From Leucaena leucocephala (lineage: Eukaryota > Streptophyta > Magnoliopsida > Fabales > Fabaceae): DNA of 64,000 nt. This document shows, in pieces, positions 23,016 to 36,227 of the stretch (within the stretch, counting starts at the first letter, position 1; each line of letters starts with the position of its first letter). The notes below the pieces were generated by a model, which saw only the letters and a list, made by a program, of their open reading frames with translations, was not told the DNA's origin and ran no database searches. Position numbers and translations under genes: made by a program. Location: the NCBI GenBank assembly GCA_037074615.1, contig CM073538.1, positions 23,771,068-23,835,067 of the forward strand. The letters are read 5' to 3'.

Positions 23016-26000
23016 TCAGACTGCTGTCTTGATGGCTGGTTGCTGCTGAGTAATGCAGTGTATATTTCCACCCCCCAAAACAATCTCCCTCGCACCTTTG
23101 ATTCCCACAACCTATGACAAGAAAATTTTGAAATGTTCATTCAATACTTGAAAAAAGAAAAAAAGATTACCACCAAACTAGGATCAATGACGCAAATTCA
23201 TAATTCACGAAATACTTGATGAATGCAGAGACAACCATTAATATGAAGTAACATTTAGACTGGGACGATCATGAACATATATTGTCCAGTCACCCTTCTA
23301 AAACGGCAGAATTGCTCTGCTCTATTTCTGATGCATTAGTCAAGTATGCTGTCAACTGGCACCATTTTAAGAACCTATCTCGAGTTGATTGATAGAGACC
23401 ATCCGCTATCTAATATTTGGTTGTAAAACAAATTTTAATCCTGCTGTTCTAGAGACTTTGAAAACCAGTTTCAGTGGATGCCTTTTCAAACAAGATAGGT
23501 CCTTCTCTTTACAACTTCATATTATAAAGATCAGATGGTTTTATCCTTTCTCAGTGCTAAAATGATTTTTATTACACATGATTATGGTTGGAGCTACACA
23601 TTTTCAAATAGATACTGAGTCATAGAAAGTATAAATCTCCGCCCCTTACATTATTTCCATTTTTATCAAAATTGGACTCGTTTGTAAATTCAACAGAAGG
23701 TGGTGCTTTATTGTTCCTCTTGATTTACATAATGGGTTATTTTATGACTTTGAAATGATTAACTTAATGGATTCCTCTTGACTTTAAAATGGGGCATACT
23801 GCCTTTGCTTTTAGTTCTCATGTTTCTTGCTTGGCTTTGTGTCTTTCCCTTTATATTAAAAAAAATAGATAACTTATGCATTATCAATTATGTCAACTCA
23901 AAAGTATTTTAACAATAACTTCTTACTTCGTGATGGGAAAAGGCCTTAGATAGGACTTGCAGAGCTTCTTCGTCTCTCTTTTTATCTCCAAACTGTGGAA
24001 CAATGAGAGCTCCGTTTGCAATATAGAAGTTTACATAACTAGCAGCAAGTCTTGTACCTTCAAGTCTGGGTTTGCCATCGCCAACCTGTAAAAGAAGTAC
24101 AACAGTTGATAACGTTACAATGGAGGTTGAGTTTGAATGATTCCATGCTCAAATCATTAAAAAATAGCAGTGTATCAATCGCAATGCTCCATGATTGATG
24201 GAAAAAGGCATTAGTCATTGATGTGAATTCAAAATTTCAGCATTAGTCTAATGAGATATGCATGGACATTATTAAATTATCACAATTAAAGGGAAATCAT
24301 AGGAATTAATTATAAAGCATTCTCGTGAGATCCTAATATAGGAGATTGTTGGGTGTTAAATTTGGTTTTAAATATAAAATCTCAATCTACTTTGTCTCCC
24401 ATATTTACAATTTTTTCCCCAAACTCTCCTCATTAGTTGCATGTATTATGGAGTTTACATCAAGAGATAGTTTCAATGCAAATGATTAAAGAGGGTATTT
24501 TAGGGAAACTAACATTTTTTTTTACAAATAAATAACAAAACTAATTTCCTTAATCTCTACAACTTAGTAATCTAGTTCCTATATCCAGAGGGAGTACTTC
24601 ATTAATAATGTTCAAAATAATCTGCAATTTGTTTTGTTCAAGGCACATCAGCTTTCATACAGACATGTTATACCTGAAACGAGGAACTCATGATTGATCT
24701 AGGCTTTTGGGGCAAGAGCAGCTGCCGCAGTGTTCTTATCCAGGGTTGACTGACACAACTTTGGAGGAGGTTGAGCCATTGTAAGTTTCATGGTCTTTTA
24801 AGAGAATTTTTTTCTTTGGTTACATTAGGAGGGTTTGAAATCTTAACCACTACCTATGCCTCACCCCATCCTTACAATATGAGTTAATCCCATGTGGTTT
24901 AAGCGAATGTTTCTTAACTATGGTCTTGTAAGAATAGGAATTGGGCGTCATTGTTATTTGCTTAAGCCCAAGGCCAATGCTTGGTAGCCTGAAGCTGTAA
25001 GGGAGGGAGGGGGAATAGTTTTAAAATAATAGAAAAATATTTATTATATCAATCTTATCATATCAAAATAGTATTAGCATGATCCTGTAAGTAGATAGAT
25101 TTTAATCAAAGGTTGAAACTAAAACTCTCATCTTTCCACATAAGTAGAGACAAATTCCATAAGAAAACTACCTAATCAACAGATATGACATTATGGAGGA
25201 CACAAGCTAATTAAAACAGATGTCGATTAACTCTTCATTTGAATCTATTCATGAGTAAGATAGACACAGAAAATTATAAGCAAGCTCAATTTTGAAAGTC
25301 TGTAGACCTTGCAAGTCGCAATTTACCACCCCAATCTAATACATCAGTAGTATCTTTGAAATCAACATGTAAACAACCCAGATACAAGGCATTCTAATCT
25401 CAGAACTAACAATATATAGGAAAATCAGATTGTCAGAGGCATAAGAATAATGTCAAATTATAACCGGTAGTTATACAAAGCACCCCATACACTGAATCAA
25501 TGAAAGCTATACTATACAGGTAATTGGGGTTGGCAAATGAACTTTAGCAATTGTCTATAACTGATGAACGAACTTAAATAATAAAGATAGCTAACATTTT
25601 TTTTCATTTGGATTGAATTGTGATCAAAGAAGACTTCCGATAAAAAAAGCAAGATATGCAACTTGGATGCTTGCCTTAGTGAGCCCAGCAGCCTCTTCCT
25701 TCGTCATATAGAGTGGACCAGGTACATGGAGTTTAATTATTTCAAGTTGTCTACCATTGGCATCGGTTACGCTTGAAAGTAAAGAATATGCCTCTACAGA
25801 TCTTTCATACTGCGGATCAGTTTCATCATCAGTCCAAGACAGAAGAACCGCACCAGGCCTTGCAAAACAGCACATGTTGTCGATATGACCATTAGTATCA
25901 TCATCCCCTGCATCAAACCATTATAAAGATTTATTTAACATATATGGACTAAGGCTAATTACCAATTTTAACATTTATGTATCAAGATATATCTGGATCA

Positions 26001-26047
26001 GGCATATATAAGTGCCTAAATCTCCTAAGTTGGACATCTTTCTATAA

Positions 26048-26081
<34 letters not shown>

Positions 26082-29000
26082 ACTCAATCATTTAGAACCA
26101 TTTGGATCAGCCTGCAGTCTTGAAAGTGAGTATATCAATTGATGCTGAGGTGTAAAGAAAGCAAAATTTTAATTCGTCGCATCCATGAAATTAACTACAG
26201 AAGGATTCCCTGATTTCTAAGAAGTATGAGGAATTTCAGAGAATTTGAACTCTGAATTCAATTTTTATTTAAGGAAAATGGATTGCATAAATAGGGAAGG
26301 AAAAGAGACAAACCTCCAATCCAATGCAAAAAATGAAAGTAAACTAGTAATTAGGGAACAAACCACTGATAATTATGCAGAAGTCATGACTCCAACAAAG
26401 TATCACAACAAAAGAACATTATCACCTAAATCTTTATGGTTCTGAATTTTCTTTCTAAAAATAAGCTTCTTTTCAGTACTCTAAAATTTGTTCTTTATCG
26501 ATGAGGTAAAAGTGAAGTCTAGAAACACTAAAGTTGATTAATGTCATAAACCAAAAAAAAAAGTTGATTAATGTCAATAACTGCATAGAACAAAAGAGGA
26601 CAGTCAGATTCTACCCTTTATCTCACTTAATAAGTAGCATAGAATGCTTGTACAACTCATTCATAGTGATCCTTCTTTCCGAATAGACCTTACTAGAAAG
26701 CTTTGCAATTTCCATATCCTACATTAGTTCTTTTCTATATCCTATATGGCAAGGCATACCTATATGGTCCCTGTAAACATTCCCAATGACTGAAATTAAG
26801 CAGCCAAAGAAAAATTCTATCCATTCAAAGGAAAACAAAAGCTCTTAAATCTAAAAGATAAGTTCCTATACCATACAGTCCACGAGGCAACCATATAATC
26901 TTTCTGACTCCCAGATATGCTTTGAGTTCATCCTCTATCTGGATCTTACTCAAGCTTGGATTCCGGTTTATGTTCAAGAGACATTCCTCAGTTGTAAGAC
27001 AAGTCCCTGAAGTAAAGGAAAGCACTGACATAAACAGCAGAATCCTTAAACTTCATAAGCAAATGGCATATTTCATTCAGAAAGGGGATCCAAGAGTAAA
27101 GGAGTAAATCTAATCACATGTGGTCAGGAAAGACTGAAATAAAGCAATTAAGTAGACATAATGAATACTGACTAATGAACGTAATCAGAAATGATAGTTA
27201 CCCCTTTCATTGTCAACAAACTAGCAACAACAACAACAAGCTTTATCCCATTAAATAGGGTCGGCTACATGGATCATATGACGCTATTATGCTCTATCAA
27301 AAACTAAATCTTTGGATAGGTTATTGACTAGGAGATCCCGCTCAATGACTTCATTGAGCGTTCTTTTTGGCCTTCCTCTACTCCTTTTAACTAGAGTTCA
27401 TATTGTTTGATCCACCCTCCTCACCGGCGCATCCCTTGGCCTTCTTTGCACGTGTCCAAACCACCTAAGACGGTTCGCTACCAATTTCTCTTCAATAGGT
27501 GCCACTCCAATATAGAAATTCTATTCACCAGCTTTCATGCTTCTCCAAAGACCAAACTAGAGAAAAATATTTTAAAATGACAAAATAACTCTTACCTTCT
27601 CCATCTACATGGATGCTTCCACCTTCAAGCACAAGTTTTTGGGGAAATCCAGGAATCCTCTCAATTTCCAGAATCTAGCAAACATATGATGATAGGGTAA
27701 TTAAATAAGCATATTACGCAGAAAATTTACTTTTACATGGACGAATAGTAAGACATCTAATTACACAAACCTTCTTTGCAACTAGGAGGTCAAGATTCCA
27801 GACACTGTAACAACCACCATCTAAACCTAGAAATTTTTTAAAATATATCAGGTAAAGACCCAAATAACTATATAATAAATATGAACTAAAGAAGTTATCA
27901 TTAGCTAAATAACCAATTACAAGTTAAAAGTTATAGTCAAAGAACCCAAAAACAAGATGACAATAAGCTAGACTTCCCAAAATTTGTCTGAAACAACAAA
28001 TAAACAAAAATCTAACAATCATTTCCGTTCATGATTCATCTTATAAAGGATCTAACAATCCTTATTTCAATAAAAACAATTTTATAATATTTCGCCAACC
28101 AAACGGTTAAAATGATGACAAACAATAATTATTGGATGTCTGTTTGCTTACCTCCCCAGCTGTTAAAATTCCAATCAATTCCTGCGACCTTCGGCTCTGT
28201 ATCAGACTTTGAGGGATTTCTGCTCACAACAAACTATTGGAGAGGGAAAAAAGCACAAAAGTAAACGTAAAGTAAAAGGCGTAGTTTCTAGATTTACACA
28301 TCCAGACAAGCTTATCTAATCAGCAACGTATTACTCATGAGGAGAGCAACTCACAGTGGGGCCAGTGTCACGAAACCAAGAATCATTGAAGCTCATCTCA
28401 GCGACCCTGATATTTGAAGGCAGCAGACTTCGAGCATTCTCCCACTGAGAATAAGAGAACATTACCAAATTCAACAATAGCATAAAACATTATTTACGAA
28501 TTCTGTTTAAAGTTATAAACGCCTTGTATCTTTAACGAACCTGAGCAGAACTTGCACAAACAGTCACAGGCTCAAACTTCGAGATTTCAGATGCTACCCT
28601 GGCAAATACATGTTGGGCGGGAACAGCATTGTCTCTCCAATTATCTGGGCGTTCCTGTCATTCAAAATCATGCCTGCTCAAAATAGCGGCGGAGGAAACA
28701 GGAGGGATTTTTGTGAAAACAAGAGGAGTGAATATGTTGGGTAAAGTATACCGTTGAGCATATACAACAAATGAATATTTTGAGGCAAGTACGCCATTGA
28801 TCATATATACAACAATTACTACCGGTAAGAAAGGGGGGGGAGTTGAAAAGGAAGAAAAAAACTAGTTGAATCAGCAAGAAGATGGAGCTGGACCAGAAAA
28901 TTAGGGTATCACATGAAGTAGCATAAGCCCACTGAAAAGGGAAAAAAAGATGGAATCCATCCAAGCGAAGGACGGCCTAAACACAAGGCTCCAGACCAAA

Positions 29001-29131
29001 TTCATTGCCGTGTTATGATCAGAGGAGAGCGTAGATACACTTACAGGCCAACCAATCCAACAGTGAGAGTGTGGTTCCCACTCTGCAGGCATATGAAAGC
29101 CAAGAGAAGCCGGCGTGCCGTTGAGCTCCAT
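23016..29131 (-). CDS. AIH: Agmatine deiminase (agmatine iminohydrolase)
   Basis: Converts agmatine to N-carbamoylputrescine and ammonia, the middle step of the arginine-decarboxylase route to putrescine. Ten exons: 29045-29131, 28541-28654, 28355-28444, 28152-28233, 27771-27826, 27596-27674, 26872-27006, 25675-25907, 23927-24085, 23016-23111. They join in phase to 376 residues, close to the family length. Visible motifs: MPAEWEPHSHCWIGWP (14-29), ERPDNWRDNAVPAQ (30-43), NDSWFRDTGPT (87-97), GIDWNFNSWGGLDGG, LEGGSIHVDGEGTCLTTEECLL, DDDTNGHIDN and GGGNIHCITQQQP, which holds the catalytic Cys364. The start is the MELNGTP methionine; the frame is open further upstream but has no ATG. Intron 8 uses a GC donor (AAG|GCAAGC), all others GT. 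Intron 6 contains a LINE fragment and intron 7 a TA microsatellite. No lesions; apparently functional. Confidence 0.96.
26048..26079. repeat. (TA)n microsatellite in AIH intron 7
   Basis: Sixteen TA units without interruption. Confidence 0.95.
27225..27512 (-). mobile_element. 3' fragment of an RTE-type LINE in AIH intron 6
   Basis: On the minus strand the fragment encodes the C-terminal end of a LINE ORF2: GVAPIEEKLVANRLRWFGHV then QRRPRDAPVRRVDQT, a stop, then RSRGRPKRTLNEVIERDLL and a terminal stop. After it come a short 3' tail with TAGCCGACCCTATTTAATGG and a (TTG)n end, seen on the plus strand as (CAA)n at 27225-27239. This 5'-truncated form with a simple-repeat tail is typical of LINE insertion. 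It lies in the same orientation as AIH and wholly inside an intron. I did not find a target duplication. Confidence 0.85.
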
Positions 29132-31747
29132 GGAGGATACGGCGAGTGGTGTGGAGAGGAGATCCCTGAATAACAAGTTTCGTGGTTCTAAGAAAAAGGC
29201 AAAAGCAGGAGTGGGAGAAAAAGATGACTTTTCGTTTTCGTGCAACTGAGGGGGGTTTGATTCCCACTCCCAGATGCAGATTATCTGAAACCCGATTCGT
29301 GATGGAATCTGTTCGCATTCATCTTTTGGGGAATAAAATAGTCCTACTAAGACGCAACATGAGTTGACGAGAAAACCACGTCTGCGTCATTAATTAGTAG
29401 CTGTTTTCGCCTGGCAAAAAGGGCAAGAGTGGTATAGGGAGAGGGGCAATAAATAAGAGAGAAAGCGACAAGGGAAGTGGGGTTAGGGGGCGGCGTGACG
29501 TTGCACTAAGCTTTCGAGAGTGGTCGGCGCCGCGCCCCCACGGAATCTTGTTTTCCCACAGAATAATAATAATTAAAAATTAATTACAATTTTACAATTT
29601 TTCTTATAAAATCACTAATTGTTATTCTCTGACTCTAATCTGTTCACCATTTCGATTTCTCCGCGAACACAATTTAGTTCTTGCGCATGAAAACCCCGTC
29701 ACCAGCTCAAATCTGGCATCTTCTAATCAGCCAATCAGTGTTGTCATACATAGGTCACACATCCCTCAGTTTCTGCCTGAAAAATTGTTAAACCTAAATT
29801 TTAAATTTTAAATTTTAAAAAAAATTAAAATAAATAATTATATTTTTTTTTACAAATTTTTATATTAAACTATAGTTTAAAATTAAAATTTTAAATAAAC
29901 TTATCAGAATAACTCATAGAATAGTAAAAGAATTTATAAATTAACTAATTACTATATTATCCATACTTTTTCTTATATTATCTCTCTTACTTTTTGTACA
30001 CCCTCTCTTTTTTCTTTCTTACACTATCTCTCATCTCTCCTCATTTAATATTCATATTATTTTTCGTAATTCACCAATAATAAAAGTATTTCTAAGAATA
30101 ACTATCTAAATACTCATTTATTTAAAATTACTTTTTTTTTCATAAACTCTTCTCCAAAAACCATTTTCTATAAATTACTAAAAAAATATTTTTTTATAAG
30201 TTTATTTCTAAAATTTTATCTAAACACACACTATATTTCATATCCCTCCATTAATTGACAAGGTCCTAGCACTAAAACTCAGGACCCCTTCAAACTTCCA
30301 TTTGCATGCGATATATATCTACCGTGACTCCAATTCTTGATATCCGCATGAGACATCAAGTGGAGGCAAACGGATCCTCTCATAACCACCTCCTCGCCCT
30401 CCCTCAACCTCATAAATGCTGCCCATTCCCATTAATTCCCAGACTGATTCAGATTATCATAAAGGATATTATCACCAAACGTTTAATAACAAGACTATTT
30501 AGTAATGAAACTAACCGGCTTCACAGCCACATTGCCATAACTTCTTGAGGAACACTTGGCTGATTGAAATCAATCACATCTTTCTTTGGTTGGTATATAC
30601 ATATGTTTGGACTCATAAAAATGTTTCAAGTCCAATTTTGTTCCAAAATGTGTTTAGGTTTCCTGATTACCTTAAAGTCAATAGTGGAGCTATATCTACC
30701 CTCACGTACGGTACATAATTTATTTGACGATTAGTTGATTGAGAAAATTATAAAAATGGCCCCTAAAAATTGCAAATAACTAATGCATTTATAAATAAAC
30801 CCTACATTTCTTTCAACCAAAAGAATCTGTTTTAATTCTAGGAAACAAGAGCGGTGACTATTCTGAATTTTGCATAAAAGCTTTGCGCTTTATGTAGAGA
30901 TTCTCCATTTAAATGGCTTGCCGTTTCATGCTTTGCTTCATCTTAGATATTCTCTCCTCTTATATTCATGCAATAATGCACTACGTACACCAAACTGCTT
31001 CCAAATTCCTGAAAAACTTGGTTTCATCAGGTCGTCATGATCGGCTTCATGCGCGTCTTCACACTTATACTTTGCTCCTTTACGTAAATTTCTGCCATGC
31101 AAAAAGGGTTCAAGATAATAAATCAACAGCACTAAACCCTTGCGATGTCAGACCTTTTTTATTCTATTAATCCTTTTCAATATACAAATCTACTCACTTT
31201 AGTTATAGTTTTCGCTCTAATGGAAAATTTAGAGTGTGCCTGAAATGTAAAAATAACTTTCTTCAGTAATCAATATTAATACATGTATAACAACTATGAC
31301 AAGTTATACTGTTCATATGTTATAAATAACGACTTATTTTTGTTTGTATAAATATAGTCCACTTTAATCTGTCTACATTGTAGAAATCAGGAAAATATAG
31401 GCATAATTTTAACATTAATTTTATATTTCTTTTTGCCATGGGAAAACCGATTCTGTTACTGCAGCTTTTGTCCCATCTGCTGCTTTTCCTGTTTCAAATG
31501 TTGGGCAACACAAAAACTGGCGGCGAGAAGCTCGAGACCCATGTGATGAGTTGCTCGAGCTAATACACCTTGAATCCTTCACTTTCATGTTGCAAGCATT
31601 CTTACTTAGCTTCTTCGTAAAGGAAGCAACGATTGTAACAAACCTGGAACGTTTCAGTGATGATCCGGGTCTCCCTGTTGTTATATAAGATCATTTCGTT
31701 TAGTGGTTTTTCATATGAAGAACAGAAGAAGCTTGGTGGGTTGAGCG
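29132..31747. other. Intergenic region, no gene seen
   Basis: About 29132-29560 is the AIH leader and promoter. About 29790-30240 is a very AT-rich repeat related to 58780-59190 (listed separately). Several short open frames from 30300 to 31170 have no recognisable homology or start context. Confidence 0.5.
29790..30240. repeat. AT-rich MITE-like repeat, copy 1
   Basis: Shares phrases in the same order with 58780-59190: AAAATTAAAATTTTAAATAA, AATTTATAAA, ACACCCTCTCTT and a final TCTAAACACAC-like end. This looks like a dispersed family of non-coding elements. The ends and any target duplication are not clear in this copy. Confidence 0.45.
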
Positions 31748-32899
31748 ATGATGATGGCGAACACAGGTGTGGTTGGGGTTTTGATACTGCAAATGTGTTG
31801 GCAGTGGGTGGGGAGTGGCGGCGAGAGAATAGTGAGGAGGATGGAGCTGCCGCCGAGGGTAACAGGTCCAGAGTCGCTGGCATTTGACTCCATAGGAGGA
31901 GGACCTTATACCGGCACTTCTGATGGCAGAATCATGAAGTTTGAAAATGGGGCCTTTGTTGAATTTGCTTACTCTTCCCCAATCATGACACCTTACTTGT
32001 CTTATAAGTCTTAGTTATAACCTCAGGCCATGCTCATTGTAATGCAGGAATAAAACAAGATGCGATGGAATGTCAGAAGAGCAAGAAACATGTGGGAGGC
32101 CATTGGGATTGGGGTTTCATAACAGGACGCAGGAATGGTACATAGCGGATGCATAGCAGGGCCTCGTCAAGGTGCCTTCCTCCGGAGGCCGCCCAACCGT
32201 AGTCGTCGCATCTGTGCAGTGTCGTCCTTTCCGCTTCCTCGATGCTCTCGACATTGAACCTTCCACTGGCATTATTTATTTCACTGTGGCCAGCTCCAGA
32301 TACCAGCTCAAGTAATAACTACTCTTATTGTCATCATCATCTCATTCCTTGTAAGTTGTGTAAGATGCAAAACACAAATCAATGAATGAATCATTTTGTA
32401 CATACAGGGACATGCAGGCACTGTCACCAGCGGGGACAGTTCGGGAAGGCTGCTTAGTTATGATCCAAGAACGGGACAAACCAGCGTGTTGCAGGGGGAC
32501 CTTGCTCTGGCAGGTGGGGTGGGGTGGCGGTGAGCGGAGATGGCTCACTTGCTGGTGACTGAGTTCTTGGGCAGTCGAGTTCGGAGATTCTGGCTCACAG
32601 GCCCCAGACAAAATACATCGGAAGTTTTCCTGCTGCTTGGCGGGGTCGGCAGACCCGATAACATCAAGAGGACTTCCAGAGGCGACTTCTGGATTGCGGT
32701 CAACATTCCTCTCGGACCTCCCTCCACCACCACCTTTTGGCCTCTTGCAATCAGAGTCAATGCCGCCGGTCTTACTCTGCAGATTGTGCCGCTCACTCAA
32801 ACATATGGTAATCAAGAAGTTAGCGAAGTACATGAGTATAATGGGGCACTCTATTCCGGCTCCCTTCTCGCGTCTTATGCTAATATTTTCACTCCCTAG
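31748..32899 (+). pseudogene. Strictosidine-synthase-like (SSL) protein, disrupted
   Basis: Exon-like blocks at 31748-31978, 32048-32311 and 32408-32899 resemble the plant SSL six-bladed propeller family. There is a hydrophobic N-terminus (MMMANTGVVGVLILQMCW), then LPPRVTGPESLAFDSIGGG, PYTGTSDGRIMKF and VEFAYSSP. Then come CDGMSEEQETCGRPLGLGF, WYIADA, RPFRFLDALDIEPSTGIIYF, SGRLLSYDP, LLVTEFLGSRVRRFWLTGP, GRPDNIKRTSRGDFWIAV and SEVHEYNGALYSGSL. Lesions: TAG at 32154-32156 replaces the tyrosine expected after IADA, the first exon lacks a GT donor where it should end, and exon 3 changes frame at least twice (around GGVGWR and before LLVTEF). Many plant SSL proteins are not true strictosidine synthases, so no alkaloid role is implied. 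Confidence 0.88.
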
Positions 32900-33736
32900 T
32901 GTTTCAGACTCACAGATGTGAAAATGCGATAAATAAAGAATTTTTTGTATACGCTCGCTTAGCTATTGGCTTACCCCAAGTGGCGTTATGTTCAAGACAC
33001 AGGGGTCCTTTGATCTTTCATTAATAAGACAAGCAAATAGCAATGATTCATATAACAAATAATCCATTCAACTGTGCAATGGGTCGGCATTCATGCGTCA
33101 TGCCCTCGTATATAAAGAATCTCTCAAGTTGATTTGGACATCGAATAAATTCACAAAAGCAACTCTACTCTAGTACATCCAACTATGCAAATCTGATAGT
33201 CCGAGTTTATTAGCGTTTGTTCGAGTACCCTAATATACTTGCGTTGTTCTCGTCCGGTGGAGTCATGGAGCCATAGCGAATCAAATGCATACATGCGTTA
33301 AAAATTATTGCCATAGGCACCTCAAATTAAGCTCCTTCAAAATGAGAGGGTATTTTAGAACATCTAAATTGCTGCATAAGCAATCATTCCAATTTGCTAG
33401 GAATAATCAGTTAAATGCTTATGCAAGGAAAAATAGTGGAGTCGATCAGTTTGAGAAGCCCCGGATGATGATTCATTCAAGTAGTTCTCTGCAATATTCG
33501 AAATAGTTCTGCACCGCACTACTCCACGTATTGGCTAAAGTACTCTCAATTATGGAGCAGGACAAGGATGACGATATTCACATTATCTATGATTCATTTA
33601 ACCAACTTCAGTTTAGAGTTACAAGTCGTTTTACAATTACGATGAGGAAATAAGTTTAAAGGAAAGACAAATAGCACAAAGAAATAACAAAATGTTTCTA
33701 CATAACTTGTCCGTATTCTGGTCCACTACGAGTCTT
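32900..33736. other. Intergenic spacer between SSL pseudogene and MIS12
   Basis: The two loci converge here, so it should hold both 3' ends. I see no gene or clear repeat. Confidence 0.5.
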
Positions 33737-34717
33737 TCAGATACTCTTCAAAACAGCCAAAAATTCTTGAAGGTCTTCAAACTTCACATTTGAGAGGCCT
33801 GTGAAACAAGAATGATTGTGTCAGAAATATTGAACTTTACCCTGCTTTAGTTCATTCAAATTGCACTGGGTTAAACAATATTTTTTGGATACCCTTTGCA
33901 TAATCTGTTGCAGATAGATCGTTTTTTTGGTTGTAAATTCCGTTTGTATTCATCTGTTCAGTCTGTTCAGTCAAACTACTCTTCAGGTTTCCCATCTTAG
34001 TTCCAAGTTCTGAGGCAGTTGTGGCAATCTCTAGAAGAAACAACAATCTATTTAAAGATGTGTCCAGTACAAAATTTTTTACACATAATAACTATGACTT
34101 TAAACAATTGAGTATAAAATTGAAGCATTGAGTCAACCTACTCTATTCTAAGAATTTAGTGTCCTTTTGTCTGTTGTCAAACGGAACCAAATAAGCAATA
34201 TGCAAGTATTTCAATCATGGGAAAAACTGATATGCAGTAATTTATATTTTCATAGTCAAAATTTTCAATCAAAACGTAACCAATGTATGGTTCTCCAATG
34301 ATAACATGAGAGATGTATGATTTTGCAAACAACTGTGTGATTTCCGAATTAATAAGAAAGACATATAGAACTGCATATAAATCTAAATCCTTTGAATATT
34401 GATGCATCAAGAGGAAAACATATTGGCATCAGAATAAAATGAAAAGCATACCGTTTGTATCAGAATTCTTTTCCTGTGCTATAGGTCCAAACTTTCTAAA
34501 GGTTAAAACGTGAAAATAAACTTGACCAAAGAAGCTCTGTAGTTACCCTGAAATAACTCATGGAAAGAGTTTTGATCATGTAATAGTAATGTCTCATTGA
34601 TTAACCCACTGTAAGAAGTAGACCGCCTTTCTAATGCTCGAACTTCTTGATTTAACATTTCAGACGCCTTACCAACCTGGAATAAAAAGCATTGAGAAGT
34701 CAAAGTAAAATATATAC

Positions 34718-34753
<36 letters not shown>

Positions 34754-36227
34754 CTTCATAAGAACGAATTACATATTGTGCAGTTGCACAATGCATTTTT
34801 ATTACCTCAGTTAGTTTCTTTCTCATGGAATCTAATTGCGCCTCTATCTCTGGATCAGAAAGAGATCTACAGACGGAGTCATCCTGTAATTGCATCTTTA
34901 AAAACTTTTATAGCTAAACTAATTAAAAAGATCTAAAATACGGAAGCGGTATAAAAAAAAAATTCAAAGACACTACACCAAATACTAAGGGGCAATGGTG
35001 GGAGGGAAGCAAAAACTGTCCTTTATGATACTCTATTTACTTAGTGCAACTGCTTTTTTTTAACTCATATGCATTAAAAAGCATTTCCAAACTACGAAAT
35101 CACGTTTTCAATTCCACTCTTTTCATTCATTTCTAGTCTGCGACCTAAGGACCGTAAATGGATTTCCTCTATTATGCTACTCCTGTATTTCTAGTCATGG
35201 CTGTGGTCTAACATAGAAGTATGTTCCTCTATTATTCATTTGCGTCACGCAACTGTCAAAAATGTCATATGTACACTACATACACATATGATCAACTATA
35301 AACATAAATGATATGACAACCTATCATCAATCCGATGGATCAAATGTAGTCAGCTTCACGCTACAAAAACAATGCATCATGATCCAATACTATTAGATGT
35401 GCAGTGTCAAATTAGGTTGTAGCTTATAGCAAGAAAAGTACTGGCCTCTAAGTTTGATGAACATAGCATATACATTTTCCACATAGAATGATGAAAAGGG
35501 CAAAACCAGCTTCAAATTTCCCCACAAGAAGGGAGCACATATGATTTATAGAAGTTAACTTGATGTTGTAGCACCAAAACATAATACAGAAATAGCAACA
35601 GTAACATGTTAGGTAAAGCAGGTAAATAACAAGTACAGCAAAAGGAAAAAAAGAACATTTTGTCATAGCTCTCTAGAACCTATTCCACCATAAAGAAAGA
35701 GAACCTACACTCTTTTGCATAACAAAACTTTGGGGAACAGAAAAACAGTGACGAAGGCAATATTTCTCCCAAATAGCCAGCCTCTTGTCCAAAACTGCTT
35801 GAATCACGTTGCGGATGCAATCAACACCCTGAAACAAATCAAAGGGGCACAAGAATCAAATATGTAATGGAACAAGTATCATGCGTATCAGTTCCAGGTA
35901 AATTCGTCGGTAGAGAAAGAAGCTAGAACGAAATCCATATACAACATTTTGCTTGCTGGTGCATGATGGGACTGACCTTTCTCAGATCTTGGGATCTTTC
36001 GGCGCCTTCGGAGTTGAGCTTCGCCGACGCTTCTCTGCAGGACATGAGGAGAAAGACAGAATTTCCACAACCATGTTCGAACAAAAGAACTGAGAAGAGA
36101 CTTACTGGTAGAAGAAATCGAGAGCATCATTTACAACATCGTCGACCGTGTTGAGGACTTCGTTGACAAAGAGTTGCGGATTGAGATTAAGGGAGTCGAA
36201 AATGGCCTCACTTTCACTGCCTTCCAT
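33737..36227 (-). CDS. MIS12: Kinetochore protein MIS12 homologue
   Basis: A subunit of the MIS12 complex, which links centromeric chromatin to the outer kinetochore in mitosis and meiosis. Seven exons: 36106-36227, 35977-36034, 35709-35828, 34806-34883, 34547-34676, 33893-34030 and 33737-33798. They join in phase to 235 residues, near the length of other plant MIS12 proteins. The conserved N-terminus is MEGSESEAIFDSLNLNPQLF followed by NEVLNTVDDVVNDALDFF. The middle has GVDCIRNVIQAVLDKRLAIW and EKYCLRHCFSVPQSFV. Residues 100-190 are rich in charged heptad-like sequence (IEAQLDSMRKKLTE, NQEVRALERRS), as expected for its coiled coil. The C-terminus is KFEDLQEFLAVLKSI. Intron 4 holds a CATA/TA microsatellite. 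No lesions. Confidence 0.93.
34711..34753. repeat. (CATA)n-(TA)n microsatellite in MIS12 intron 4
   Basis: CATA units followed by about ten TA units, inside the 129-bp intron 34677-34805, where length changes could matter more than in a large intron. Confidence 0.9.

Noticed and set aside
24580..24600. GAGGGAGTAC-like end resembling Stowaway MITEs (also near 705 and 59630)
   Set aside because: I could not find the matching inverted left end CTCCCTC at a sensible distance for any of the three.
29019..29318. Longer N-terminal extension for agmatine deiminase
   Set aside because: The frame is open upstream but contains no ATG, and the family starts near MELNGTP.
31657..31887. Alternative plus-strand frame over the start of the SSL pseudogene
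   Set aside because: The SSL frame (LPPRVTGPESLAFD) shows clear homology; this one is a shadow.
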